A stretch of DNA of 64,000 nt from Deferrivibrio essentukiensis (GTDB taxonomy: Bacteria; Chrysiogenota; Deferribacteres; Deferribacterales; Deferrivibrionaceae). Made by a program: the position numbers and the translations under genes. The notes under the pieces were generated by a model, which worked only from the letters and a program-made list of their open reading frames with translations, was not told the DNA's origin and did no database searches. Of the stretch, positions 1 to 8,495 are shown one piece after another. The stretch spans positions 1 through 64,000 of the forward strand of contig NZ_JAJAFU010000005.1 of the NCBI RefSeq assembly GCF_020480685.1, read 5' to 3'. Every line of letters starts with the position of its first letter. Position 1 is the first letter of the stretch.

Positions 1-1485
1 TATTATGATAAAAAAGGGATGTATCAGTATGATGACGATAGATTGGTGTTTTTTGATGATATTGTAAATAATAATTATAATATTAAGTTAGAGGAATATT
101 TTAAAGATAAACTTCAGTTTGTTACGTTGGATGATGTAGCGGTTATGTGTACGACATCGGGCACAACCGGATTCCCTAAAATTGCTATGCTCAGTCACAA
201 AAATCTTTCCTTTATGTCAAGAAGCCTTGGAAAAGCTGACCCAAAATTTGAAAAGGATGAATTTGTCTCTTTTTTACCATTGCCATGGATAGGGGAGCAA
301 ATGATGTGTATTGCTAGTGCACTGATGTACGGATTTAAAGTAAATTTTCCTGAAAATCATGACACAGTGCAAAATGATATGAAAGAGATTGGACCTAATT
401 TGATTTTTTCTCCTCCGAGAGTATGGGAAAATTTGGCTGCAACCGTTCAGATGAATATAATGGATTCTTCAAGGCTAAAAAAATGGATTTACAATAAATG
501 TTTACCGATTGGCTATAGTTATGCTGAAAGTAAGTTTAATAAACAAAGTTTAACATTTTTAGGTAAGCTTAAATATAAAATAGCATATTACGCCGTTTTT
601 AGAAAATTAAAGGAAAGACTTGGATTTACCAATGTAAGAAGTGCGATTACCGGTGGTGCAGCTTTAGGGCCTGATACATTTAAATTTTTCCATGCTTTAG
701 GGATTAATTTAAAACAAATATATGGACAAACAGAGATTTCGGGGATTTCTTGTATTCATAGAGTGGACGATGTTGATTTTACTTCCGTAGGGTTACCAAT
801 AGAGGGGACTGAAATCAAAATTACTGAAGATAATGAAATTATTTCGAAAAGTGATGCAGTTTTTCTTGGTTATTATAAAGATGAAGAGGCTACAAAGGCT
901 ACTCTTAAGGATGGTTGGTTGTACTCGGGAGATGCGGGCTACTTTGATGAAAATGGAAAGCTTGTAGTAATAGATAGAAAGAAGGACTTAATGTATTTAT
1001 CTGATGGTTCAATGTTTTCACCTCAATTTATAGAAAATAAATTAAAGTTTAGCCCATTTGTAAAAGAAGCAGTTATAATTGGAGATAAAAGGGATTATAT
1101 TACGGCAATTTTAAATATAGATATGGGGATAGTGGGTAAATGGGCAGAAGAAAATAAGATAACTTATTCTACCTTTACTGATTTATCTTCAAAAGATGAA
1201 GTTTATGAATTGGTTGCACAAGAAGTAAGGAAAGTGAATGCTGATCTGAAAAAAGAGCATACGGTAAAGAAGTTTTTGCTTTTGTATAAAGAGCTTGACC
1301 CTGATGATGGTGAGCTTACAAGGACAAGGAAGGTAAGGCGTGGTTTTATCTCTGAAAAGTACAAAGAGCTAGTAGATGCACTTTATGAAGATGTCAGGGA
1401 AAAACAAATTACTGCTACCATCAAACTGCAAGATGGAAGAGAGAAGACTATAAATACAGTTATGAAAATATATTTTATGGAGTAG
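1..1485 (+). CDS. Long-chain-type acyl-CoA synthetase (AMP-forming), 5' end cut by window
   Basis: This adenylate-forming enzyme would activate a carboxylic acid with ATP and CoA. The frame is open from base 1, and the first ATG (base 19) lies inside the conserved fold, so the true start is outside the window. The ATP-binding loop TSGTTGFPK lies about 45 residues after that ATG. The YGQTE motif follows near residue 240, then GWLYSGDAGYFDENGKL and the hinge region IDRKKDL. These are the ordered motifs of the FACS/long-chain family, and all look intact. It ends 2 bases before livH, so it is cotranscribed with an ABC importer. In related clusters an acyl-CoA synthetase, liv genes and a PaaK-like gene occur together, which suggests an organic acid substrate. 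Which acid cannot be told from the sequence. Confidence 0.9.
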   Translation, partial: YYDKKGMYQYDDDRLVFFDDIVNNNYNIKLEEYFKDKLQFVTLDDVAVMCTTSGTTGFPKIAMLSHKNLSFMSRSLGKADPKFEKDEFVSFLPLPWIGEQMMCIASALMYGFKVNFPENHDTVQNDMKEIGPNLIFSPPRVWENLAATVQMNIMDSSRLKKWIYNKCLPIGYSYAESKFNKQSLTFLGKLKYKIAYYAVFRKLKERLGFTNVRSAITGGAALGPDTFKFFHALGINLKQIYGQTEISGISCIHRVDDVDFTSVGLPIEGTEIKITEDNEIISKSDAVFLGYYKDEEATKATLKDGWLYSGDAGYFDENGKLVVIDRKKDLMYLSDGSMFSPQFIENKLKFSPFVKEAVIIGDKRDYITAILNIDMGIVGKWAEENKITYSTFTDLSSKDEVYELVAQEVRKVNADLKKEHTVKKFLLLYKELDPDDGELTRTRKVRRGFISEKYKELVDALYEDVREKQITATIKLQDGREKTINTVMKIYFME

Positions 1486-1487
1486 AT

Positions 1488-2372
1488 ATGGAGTTTTTTC
1501 TTCAGCTAATTGTAGCAGGGATAGTTATGGGGAGTATTTATGCAATTGTAGCCCTTGGGTTTACATTAATTTACAAGTCAACCGGTGTAGTTAACTTTGC
1601 TCAGGGTGAGTTGCTGTTGGTTGGTGCATATATTTGTTTGCACTTAACCGTTGAATACAGGCTTAATTTTGTGGCTTCATTCATAATTACTATACTTTTT
1701 ATGTTTTTCTTTGGTTTTTTTATAGAAAAGATTTTTCTTAGAAAAATGATTGGTGAGCCAATTATATCAATTATTATGCTTACCATAGGGTTATCATCGG
1801 TTTTAAAATCAGTGGTGCAACTTATTTGGGGTACAAATACGAAAACATTTCCACAAATTTTTCCTGAAGAGCCATTAATTATTGGTGAGATAAGTATTAG
1901 TTATGTTTACATTTTTTCAATTATTTCAGTGTCAATTTTTTTAGCTCTTTTTACTATATTTTTCAAAAAGTCAAAGGTTGGTATTGCTATGAGAGCGGTA
2001 GCAAGCGATCAACAGGCTGCCCTTTCAATGGGAATAGATGTAAAAAGGATATTTGCACTGTCTTGGGCAATAGCTGCTGTTGTATCAAGTGTAGGTGGGA
2101 TATTGATAGGGAATATAAATGGTATCAATACAAGCTTATCTCAGTTTGGCCTTAAAGTGTTTCCAGTAGTAATTTTGGGAGGGCTTGACAGTATCTTGGG
2201 AGCTATTGTAGGGGGTCTGATAATAGGAATATTGGAAAATTTGGCAGGGGGTTATATTGACCCTCTAATTGGTGGGGGAGCAAAGGAAGTTTTCCCATTT
2301 ATTTTTATGATAATTATTTTAATGATAAAACCTTACGGATTGTTTGGTACTGTTGAGGTAGAGAAAGTATGA
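1488..2372 (+). CDS. livH: Branched-chain-type ABC transporter permease LivH
   Basis: This is an inner-membrane permease of the HAAT (LivH) family, 294 residues with about eight hydrophobic segments. The family signature is visible near residues 15-45, with GSIYAIVALGFTLIYKSTGV followed by NFAQGE. The cytoplasmic ATPase-coupling loop RAVASDQQAALSMGI follows in the second half. It starts 2 bases after the acyl-CoA synthetase stop and overlaps livM by 4 bases. LivH normally pairs with LivM and two ATPases (LivG, LivF). Only LivF is in the window, so livG is expected just upstream. The family imports branched-chain amino acids, amides or organic acids. Flanking CoA ligases favour an organic acid here. 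Confidence 0.93.
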   Translation: MEFFLQLIVAGIVMGSIYAIVALGFTLIYKSTGVVNFAQGELLLVGAYICLHLTVEYRLNFVASFIITILFMFFFGFFIEKIFLRKMIGEPIISIIMLTIGLSSVLKSVVQLIWGTNTKTFPQIFPEEPLIIGEISISYVYIFSIISVSIFLALFTIFFKKSKVGIAMRAVASDQQAALSMGIDVKRIFALSWAIAAVVSSVGGILIGNINGINTSLSQFGLKVFPVVILGGLDSILGAIVGGLIIGILENLAGGYIDPLIGGGAKEVFPFIFMIIILMIKPYGLFGTVEVEKV

Positions 2373-3421
2373 ATTATACAAATTGTGGTGAATTTCAAAC
2401 AAGCTATGAAAAAGATGCGGCAATTTATAAGTCGTTGTTTTCCAAAATATGTATATATGGGTTTCTGATATCTCTTTTTGTAATCCCATTCTTTATTGAT
2501 GATTATTTTTTGTATCTTTTTAACATTATATTTATTGCTGTAATTGGCGCAGTCGGACTTAACATTCTGACAGGAATTACCGGTCTAATATCTTTGGGAC
2601 AAGGTGCTTTTATAGGTGTCGGTGCTTATACTGCAGGGTATCTGGCAAACCAATATGGTTTAAATTTTGTTATTTCCATTCCTATTGCTGGTCTTATAAC
2701 AGCAATTGTAGGTATGATATTCGGGATACCTTCTTTAAGGCTAAAAGGTTTGTATCTTTCAATAGCGACCCTTGCAGCTCAATTTATCTTGGAATTTATT
2801 TTTATACGTGCGGAATTTATCACTGGTGGTGTTACAGGGCTTTCCCTTGATTATGCAAACTTTTTTAATATTTCTCTTGATAATGATTTTAAATTTTACT
2901 TTTTTGGACTTATTATGACAATTTTAATGGTAACTGCGGCCAAGAATATTGTCAGGACAAAAATAGGTCGCGCTTTTTTGAGTGTCAGAGATAATTATAT
3001 TGCTGCTGAAGCGATGGGGATTAATATTTTTAAATATAAAATACTTTCTTTTGGAATAAGTTCATTTTATGCCGGTGTTGCAGGGGCAATGTGGGCATAT
3101 TATGTTACTATCATTACTCCTGAGCATTTTACGATAGGGGTATCGATTCAATATCTTTCAATGATAATTATCGGTGGTTTAGGCAAAATATTAGGTAGTA
3201 TTTTTGGGGCGATTTTTATTACCCTTTTACCTGAGGTTTTAAGATTTGTTACCGATTATTTTACTTCAAGCTACCCTTTTCTAACCCAGGCATTCGCATC
3301 AATAAGGGAAGCTGCATTTGGTATAGTAATAATTATATTTTTGCTTTTTGAGCCAGAAGGGCTTGTGAGAAGATGGAATCTGATAAAGGCCTATTTTAAA
3401 CTTTGGCCTTTTTCATATTAA
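2369..3421 (+). CDS. livM: Branched-chain-type ABC transporter permease LivM
   Basis: This is the second permease of the Liv-type importer, 350 residues. It has a hydrophilic N-terminal stretch of about 28 residues before the first membrane segment. The LivM signature GLISLGQGAFIGVGAYTAGY is present near residues 72-91, and the coupling-loop motif RDNYIAAEAMGI lies in the C-terminal half. The start ATG overlaps the livH stop (ATGA, 4 bases), implying translational coupling. The next gene begins 20 bases downstream with its own ribosome binding site. It would form the transmembrane channel with LivH. Confidence 0.92.
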   Translation: MNYTNCGEFQTSYEKDAAIYKSLFSKICIYGFLISLFVIPFFIDDYFLYLFNIIFIAVIGAVGLNILTGITGLISLGQGAFIGVGAYTAGYLANQYGLNFVISIPIAGLITAIVGMIFGIPSLRLKGLYLSIATLAAQFILEFIFIRAEFITGGVTGLSLDYANFFNISLDNDFKFYFFGLIMTILMVTAAKNIVRTKIGRAFLSVRDNYIAAEAMGINIFKYKILSFGISSFYAGVAGAMWAYYVTIITPEHFTIGVSIQYLSMIIIGGLGKILGSIFGAIFITLLPEVLRFVTDYFTSSYPFLTQAFASIREAAFGIVIIIFLLFEPEGLVRRWNLIKAYFKLWPFSY

Positions 3422-3441
3422 ATAAAATTGGAGGATGTCGT

Positions 3442-4581
3442 ATGAAAAAGCTTTTGGTTTTGTTCATATCTGTTTTTTTGGTATCCATGGCTTATGCTGG
3501 AAAAGTAAGAGTGGGAGCTTTAGTTGATTTAACTGGACCTACCGGTGATGTCGGGAAACCGTATGCGGAAGGGGTCAGAGATTGTGTCAGATATTTTAAT
3601 GAAAATGGCGGGATAAATGGAAATGAGGTTGAACTTTTGATGGTTGACTACCAATATAAGATTCCTCAGGCAATTGCGGCATATAAAGATTTCCTTAGAA
3701 AAAAGGTTGTTGCTATTCACGGTTGGGGGACTGGTGATACGGAAGCCTTGTCAAAATTTATAACTAAGGACAAAATTCCATATTTTTCTGCGTCATATTC
3801 AGAACATATTACCGATCCAAAAAATAATCCTTATAATTTTTTAGTGGGAGCTACTTATTCTGATCAAGCAAGAATAGCACTCAAATTTATAAAGGATAAA
3901 GGTGAGAAAAAAACTGTCGCCTTTATCTACAATGACACAGGATTTGGAAGGTCGCCATTTTTCCCTGATGGTGAAGAATATGCTAAGAAAATAGGGGTTC
4001 AGCTTGTTGATAAGCAGGTTGTGGATTTAAAAGCCCTTGATGCTACAAGCCAGCTGTTAAATCTTTCCAAAGCTGGGGCTGAGTATGCTCTCGTGCAAGA
4101 AACTTATATGGCTGCCTCTACTATTTTAAAAGATGCTAAAAAGCTTGGTATAGATACAAAATTTATAGGACTCAACTGGACTTTCGGTAAAACTCTTATC
4201 GATTTGGCAAAAGATGCAGCTGAAGGCTATTATGGTACAAGCTCTTTTGCTTTTTGGGGGCAGACTGATGTGGAAGGGATAAAATTTTTACATGAGTTAA
4301 ATAAAAAATATCATCCCGATGTAACTTTCAGAGAAGTAAACTATATTCAAGGTTTTTCTTCAATGTATGTTTTGTTGTCAGCTTTAAAGATGACAAAAGG
4401 TGAACTTACCGGAGAGAATATTAAGAAAACCCTTGAATCTTTTAAAGATTTTAGCACTATGGGGCTTACTGCACCGGTAACTTTTACTAAAGAAAGTCAT
4501 AAAGGGATAAAAGCACTTAAAATTTATCAGATTAAAAACTCTAGTATGATACCGGTTACAGATTATATTACGGCGGACTAA
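3442..4581 (+). CDS. livK: Periplasmic substrate-binding protein of Liv-type ABC transporter
   Basis: This 379-residue periplasmic binding protein belongs to the LivK/HAAT family (type I fold). The start is set at 3442 because GGAGG sits at 3430-3434 with 7 bases spacing, and because translation from there gives a clean signal peptide (MKKLLVLFISVFLVSMAYA, cleavage before GK). An in-frame start at 3403 would lie inside livM and bury the signal. The mature protein begins VRVGALVDLTGPTGDVG, the usual ligand-pocket start of ABC solute-binding proteins for amino acids, amides or short organic and aromatic acids. The stop overlaps the livF start. Ligand identity is unknown. Confidence 0.92.
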   Translation: MKKLLVLFISVFLVSMAYAGKVRVGALVDLTGPTGDVGKPYAEGVRDCVRYFNENGGINGNEVELLMVDYQYKIPQAIAAYKDFLRKKVVAIHGWGTGDTEALSKFITKDKIPYFSASYSEHITDPKNNPYNFLVGATYSDQARIALKFIKDKGEKKTVAFIYNDTGFGRSPFFPDGEEYAKKIGVQLVDKQVVDLKALDATSQLLNLSKAGAEYALVQETYMAASTILKDAKKLGIDTKFIGLNWTFGKTLIDLAKDAAEGYYGTSSFAFWGQTDVEGIKFLHELNKKYHPDVTFREVNYIQGFSSMYVLLSALKMTKGELTGENIKKTLESFKDFSTMGLTAPVTFTKESHKGIKALKIYQIKNSSMIPVTDYITAD

Positions 4582-5366
4582 TGTTAAAAATTAATAATAT
4601 TGAAGTTGTTTACAATGATGTTATACTTGTCCTCAAGGGTTTATCCCTTGAGGTCCAAAAAAATAGTATAGTGTCCCTTCTAGGCTCAAACGGGGCAGGG
4701 AAAACAACCACATTAAAAGCCATCTCCGGACTTTTAAGACCTGATAATGGTGAGATTACAGATGGTGATATATTTTTTGAAGGGGAAAAAATCGATAAAA
4801 AAGATGCTTCAGAAATTGTAAAGAGTGGAATATTTCAGGTAATGGAAGGTAGGAGAGTTTTTAAAGATTTGACAGTAGAAGAGAATCTTATAGCAGGAGC
4901 TTACACATCTTCAAATACTAATATTAAAACTTCCCTTGAGAAAGTATATGCTTATTTTCCAAGGCTTAAGGAGAGGAGAGGGCAACTTGCCGGCTATATG
5001 AGTGGTGGAGAGCAGCAGATGCTTGCCATTGGTAGGGCATTGATGGCAAATCCTAAAATGATTCTAATGGATGAGCCTTCCCTTGGGCTTAGCCCCCTTT
5101 TGGTTAAAGAGATTTTTAGGATTATAAGAAAGCTTAATCAAGAGGAAAATACCACAATACTTTTGGTTGAGCAAAATGCCAATATGGCACTTTCTGTTTC
5201 TGATTACGGATACATAATGGAAAACGGAAGGGTTGTAATGGAAGGGAAATGTTCAGAGCTTATAGAAAATGAAGATGTTAAAGAGTTTTATCTTGGAGTT
5301 AGCTCAGGCAATAAGTCTTACAGGGATGTAAAGCACTACCGCAGAAGAAAAAGGTGGCTTTCATGA
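4581..5366 (+). CDS. livF: Liv-type ABC transporter ATPase LivF
   Basis: This is the cytoplasmic ATPase of the Liv-type importer, 261 residues. The Walker A (GSNGAGKTT), the signature (YMSGGEQQ, with M in place of the usual L), Walker B (MILMDEPSLGLSP) and switch histidine region (TTILLVEQNA) are in order. MEGRRVF and LTVEENL are LivF-type sequences, which separate it from LivG. It carries a basic C-terminal tail of about 20 residues ending KHYRRRKRWLS that ordinary amino-acid LivF proteins of about 235 residues lack. The start ATG shares a base with the livK stop, and the stop overlaps the next gene by 4 bases. Confidence 0.93.
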   Translation: MLKINNIEVVYNDVILVLKGLSLEVQKNSIVSLLGSNGAGKTTTLKAISGLLRPDNGEITDGDIFFEGEKIDKKDASEIVKSGIFQVMEGRRVFKDLTVEENLIAGAYTSSNTNIKTSLEKVYAYFPRLKERRGQLAGYMSGGEQQMLAIGRALMANPKMILMDEPSLGLSPLLVKEIFRIIRKLNQEENTTILLVEQNANMALSVSDYGYIMENGRVVMEGKCSELIENEDVKEFYLGVSSGNKSYRDVKHYRRRKRWLS

Positions 5367-6511
5367 TAACTATTGATAAGGTTACAAGCTTTTTAAGACA
5401 AAATAAAGACAATAAGTTTATCCAATATAGATTAAATGGCTCAAATATTAAAATAGACGATATTTGCACATATGATGATTTCAAAAAAATCAAACCTATA
5501 ACAAGAAAAGATTTGGCCGAGCTTACAAAAGATATAAAAGTATTTGCAGATTTTTTTGATTTGTGCCCTATTAAAATTTTTGAATCTCCCGGCCCTATTT
5601 ATAACCTTTTGTTTGAAAGTTATTACCAGTACAGGTTTTACAAAGGATTGGAATATTCAAGTTTTGGTCATTGTGATATAGTCGTAAATACTTTTTCATA
5701 TCATTTAACACCTGCCGGAGAAATGTTTGATGAAGCTGTAAGAAAAATTGGTGCATCAGTAATTCCATTAGGGCCGTCCTCCTCTTCAAAATGTGCTGAA
5801 GTTATAAAAAATACTGGTGCTACGGCATTTATAGGCACAAAAACTTTCTTGAAAAAAGTCTTGGAAGAGTTAGGTGAAAAAAATAGTCTTCTCAAGTCTT
5901 ATCTTATTGCTGAAAAAATTACAGATGATGAGAGAAATTATTTGAGCAATAAGTATGATATAGAGATATATCAGGGGTATGGGACGGCGGAAGCAGGCCT
6001 TATTGCTACTGAGTGTCAGTACAAAACAGGTATGCATGTGGATAACGAAATTTTTGTAGAGATTTTAAATCCTGAAAATGGAGATTTATTAGGTGAAAAT
6101 GAGGTTGGGGAAGCTTATGTCACTATATTGAACAAAAATTACCCTTTAATAAGATATGCTACAGGTGATTTAGTGAGTTATACATTAGAAAAATGCTCAT
6201 GCGACAGGGAAGATATGAGGATTCTTGGTGTTTTTGGTCGTGTAGATTCATCAGTGAAGGTAAAAGGTGTATTTATTCACGAATGGAGTTTGACTGAATT
6301 TGCTAACAGCTATGGTGTGTCAATAAAACTTGAAATCAGTAACGATGAAAATAATAATGATATCTTATCATTGCATATAAATAAGGATGTTAAAGGGCTT
6401 GATTTGGCTTTTAAAGAAAAATTTAAATTGCGAGTTAATAACATTAATGTTAACAATGATATTAATAAAACTGAAATTATAGAAAATCGAACTTATTTAA
6501 AAAAGAGGTAA
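5363..6511 (+). CDS. PaaK-like (phenylacetate-CoA ligase family) protein lacking the usual phosphate loop
   Basis: This 382-residue protein resembles the phenylacetate-CoA ligase branch of adenylate-forming enzymes. ATG 5363 (ATGA overlap with livF) is preferred over an in-frame GTG at 5354. Late motifs are present: YQGYGTAEAGL (the YGxTE-type motif), YATGDL, and GRVDSSVKVKG at the C-terminal hinge. Where PaaK enzymes carry the glycine- and threonine-rich loop (SSGTTG), this protein has ESPGPIYN at residues 74-81. It may be a ligase with a different ATP-binding arrangement, or a non-adenylating relative. The complete acyl-CoA synthetase at the start of the cluster could supply the ligase activity. 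It is shorter than PaaK (about 430 residues). Confidence 0.75.
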   Translation: MITIDKVTSFLRQNKDNKFIQYRLNGSNIKIDDICTYDDFKKIKPITRKDLAELTKDIKVFADFFDLCPIKIFESPGPIYNLLFESYYQYRFYKGLEYSSFGHCDIVVNTFSYHLTPAGEMFDEAVRKIGASVIPLGPSSSSKCAEVIKNTGATAFIGTKTFLKKVLEELGEKNSLLKSYLIAEKITDDERNYLSNKYDIEIYQGYGTAEAGLIATECQYKTGMHVDNEIFVEILNPENGDLLGENEVGEAYVTILNKNYPLIRYATGDLVSYTLEKCSCDREDMRILGVFGRVDSSVKVKGVFIHEWSLTEFANSYGVSIKLEISNDENNNDILSLHINKDVKGLDLAFKEKFKLRVNNINVNNDINKTEIIENRTYLKKR

Positions 6512-6514
6512 AAT

Positions 6515-7207
6515 ATGTTTATTAAAGACTGGATGAAAAAGGATTTAATCACTGTTGAATATGACGATACCGTTTTGGATGCCCTTCACTTAATGAGGGA
6601 GCACAAAATCAGAAGGCTTCCCGTACTTAGAAGGGGAAAATTAGTGGGGATTATTACGGAAAAAGATATAAAAGAATTTTCACCATCAAAGGCGAGTACT
6701 CTTGATATATATGAAATGCATAACGTTTTGGCAAAAACAGAAGTTAAAGAAGCGATGACAAAAGATGTCATAACCGTATTCCCCGATGATCCGATTGAAA
6801 GGGCAGCGCTTATTTTAAGAGATATGAGGTTTGGTGGATTACCTGTAATAGAAAAAAATGGTGATTTGGTTGGAATCATAACAGCTGTTGATGTTTTTGA
6901 TGTTTTTGTAGAAGCAATGGGTATGAGAAAACCCGGGGCAAGAGTGCACATAACTGTAAATGATAAAGCTGGTGCCATTGCGGAAATTGCTGCGGTACTC
7001 AAAAAATATGAATTAAATATCATAAGCTTGGCAACTTTTTTTACAAAGGATAAAGATGAAAGTAAAAGGGATATAGTGATTAGAATAAGTGGAGATAAAG
7101 GTAATATAAATAAGTCAATAGACGAGTTAAAGGCTTTAGAGTACAACGTTACTAATGTTATGGAGATGGAAGGGAGAATTACTTCCATTTACAAACTTGA
7201 TAATTAA
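6515..7207 (+). CDS. CBS-pair plus ACT domain protein (AcuB-like)
   Basis: This cytoplasmic protein of 230 residues has two CBS motifs and a C-terminal ACT domain. The first CBS motif covers about residues 1-60 (MKKDLITV, then GIITEKDIKEF). The second covers about residues 75-135 (MTKDVITV, then GIITAVDVFDVF). The ACT domain covers about residues 143-220 and starts RVHITVNDKAGAIAEIAAVL. CBS pairs bind adenosyl nucleotides and ACT domains bind small ligands, so a regulatory role is likely. The arrangement resembles AcuB of Bacillus. It begins 3 bases after the PaaK-like gene and closes the cluster, so it may sense adenylate charge for the ligases. That role is inference. Confidence 0.82.
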   Translation: MFIKDWMKKDLITVEYDDTVLDALHLMREHKIRRLPVLRRGKLVGIITEKDIKEFSPSKASTLDIYEMHNVLAKTEVKEAMTKDVITVFPDDPIERAALILRDMRFGGLPVIEKNGDLVGIITAVDVFDVFVEAMGMRKPGARVHITVNDKAGAIAEIAAVLKKYELNIISLATFFTKDKDESKRDIVIRISGDKGNINKSIDELKALEYNVTNVMEMEGRITSIYKLDN

Positions 7208-7227
7208 ATTTTTTTGTTTAAAAATGC

Positions 7228-7256
7228 TTGACATGGTAAACTTTTTTGAGTATATA
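7228..7256 (+). promoter_or_regulatory. Sigma-70-type promoter of tRNA-Gln and proB operon
   Basis: TTGACA at 7228-7233 and TATATA at 7251-7256 are separated by 17 bases, close to the ideal housekeeping promoter. The expected start of transcription is near 7263, a few bases before the tRNA. No terminator lies between the tRNA and proB, so this promoter probably drives both. Confidence 0.8.
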
Positions 7257-7269
7257 GATGCTCCCTTGC

Positions 7270-7345
7270 AGGGGCGTAGCCAAGTTGGTAAGGCAGCGGT
7301 TTTTGGTACCGCCATTCGTAGGTTCGAGTCCTGCCGCCCCTGCCA
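7270..7345 (+). tRNA. tRNA-Gln (anticodon TTG)
   Basis: A full cloverleaf can be drawn. The 7-pair acceptor stem is AGGGGCG with CGCCCCT. The anticodon stem is GCGGT with ACCGC around the loop TTTTGGT, placing TTG at positions 34-36. The T arm is GTAGG-TTCGAGT-CCTGC. The discriminator is G and CCA is encoded (7343-7345). UUG reads glutamine CAA and CAG codons. The gene lies 15 bases upstream of proB. Confidence 0.95.
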
Positions 7346-7360
7346 TTTTGAAATTATTAT

Positions 7361-8494
7361 ATGAGAAATCTACCTAAAATTGACACTCTAATAATCAAAA
7401 TTGGCAGCAGTATCCTCACAGATGTTGACGGAGAAGTAAATCTAAAGTTTATAAATAAGTTATCTGAAGTTATAAGTCGTATAAAGAAAGACGTAAATAA
7501 TGTTGTAATTGTTTCATCAGGTGCAGTTGCCTGTGGATTTAAAACTTTAGGATTTATTAAAAAACCGAAAGAAATTATTGACAAACAGGCTTGTGCAGCT
7601 GTCGGTCAATCCAAGCTTATTCAATGTTATGAAAATGCCTTTTTAAAATTTGGTATAAATGTAGGCCAAGTCTTAATTACCAAAGATGATTTTTCAAACA
7701 GAAGAAGATATTTAAATGCGAGATATACAATCAGAAGACTTCTGGAGTTTGGGGTTATTCCCATTATTAATGAGAACGATTCCGTTGTCATCGATGAGTT
7801 GAAATATTATGAAACTTTTGGGGATAATGACAACCTGTCTGCTCTTGTAGCAGGGCTTTTATCTGCTGATTTGCTTCTTATTTTATCGGATGTCGAAGGG
7901 TTATATGACAAAAATCCTCTGCAAGATAACTCTGCAAAGCTGATAAGTGAAGTGAAATATTTCAATGATGACCTACTTAATCTCGGAGGCGATTCAGTCA
8001 GCGGAGTTGGAACAGGAGGGATGAGGTCTAAACTTTTGGCAGCTAAAAAAGCACTTGATGCTGGTTGTCTTGTAGGGATTATTTCCGGTAAAAATCCTGA
8101 AAATATTGAGAAATTTATACATAATCATGAAGTAGGAACTTTTTTTGGGCTTATTAATGACCGTAAAAGTAAAAAGGAGCATTGGTTAGCTTATGCCACT
8201 ATTTCAAAAGGTGAAATATTTGTTGATAATGGTGCCGTTCATGCTCTAATGAGTAATAAGTCCCTTTTACCTTCAGGCATCATAGATATAACGGGTAGCT
8301 TTAATATAGGGGATGTAGTAAAGATTGTAAATCTTGAAGGGGTTGAGATAGCAAGAGGTAAGGTCAGGTATTCCGCTTCAGACCTTAAAAAGATAAAAGG
8401 GAAAAAAACCTCTCAAATATATGATATTTTGGGTTATAAGTTTGCAGATGAAGTGATACACATAGATGATATGGTAATTACAAAGGGAGGGTGA
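7361..8494 (+). CDS. proB: Glutamate 5-kinase
   Basis: ProB phosphorylates glutamate to gamma-glutamyl phosphate, the first step of proline synthesis. The 377-residue protein has the amino-acid kinase domain at about residues 1-255: IIKIGSSIL near the N-terminus, VSSGAVACG, NENDSVV, and the GTGGMRSKLLAA stretch. A C-terminal PUA domain begins near residue 275 (GAVHALMSNKSLLPSGI), as in full-length bacterial ProB. proA follows after one base. No clear Shine-Dalgarno sequence precedes the ATG, which lies 15 bases after the tRNA-Gln CCA end. After tRNA processing the message would have a very short leader. Confidence 0.95.
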   Translation: MRNLPKIDTLIIKIGSSILTDVDGEVNLKFINKLSEVISRIKKDVNNVVIVSSGAVACGFKTLGFIKKPKEIIDKQACAAVGQSKLIQCYENAFLKFGINVGQVLITKDDFSNRRRYLNARYTIRRLLEFGVIPIINENDSVVIDELKYYETFGDNDNLSALVAGLLSADLLLILSDVEGLYDKNPLQDNSAKLISEVKYFNDDLLNLGGDSVSGVGTGGMRSKLLAAKKALDAGCLVGIISGKNPENIEKFIHNHEVGTFFGLINDRKSKKEHWLAYATISKGEIFVDNGAVHALMSNKSLLPSGIIDITGSFNIGDVVKIVNLEGVEIARGKVRYSASDLKKIKGKKTSQIYDILGYKFADEVIHIDDMVITKGG

Positions 8495-8495
8495 T

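Noticed and set aside
6586-7188. 200-codon open frame on the minus strand opposite the CBS-ACT gene
   Set aside because: It mirrors a well-supported coding region, is rich in low-information S, I and L, and has no ribosome binding site or family motif.
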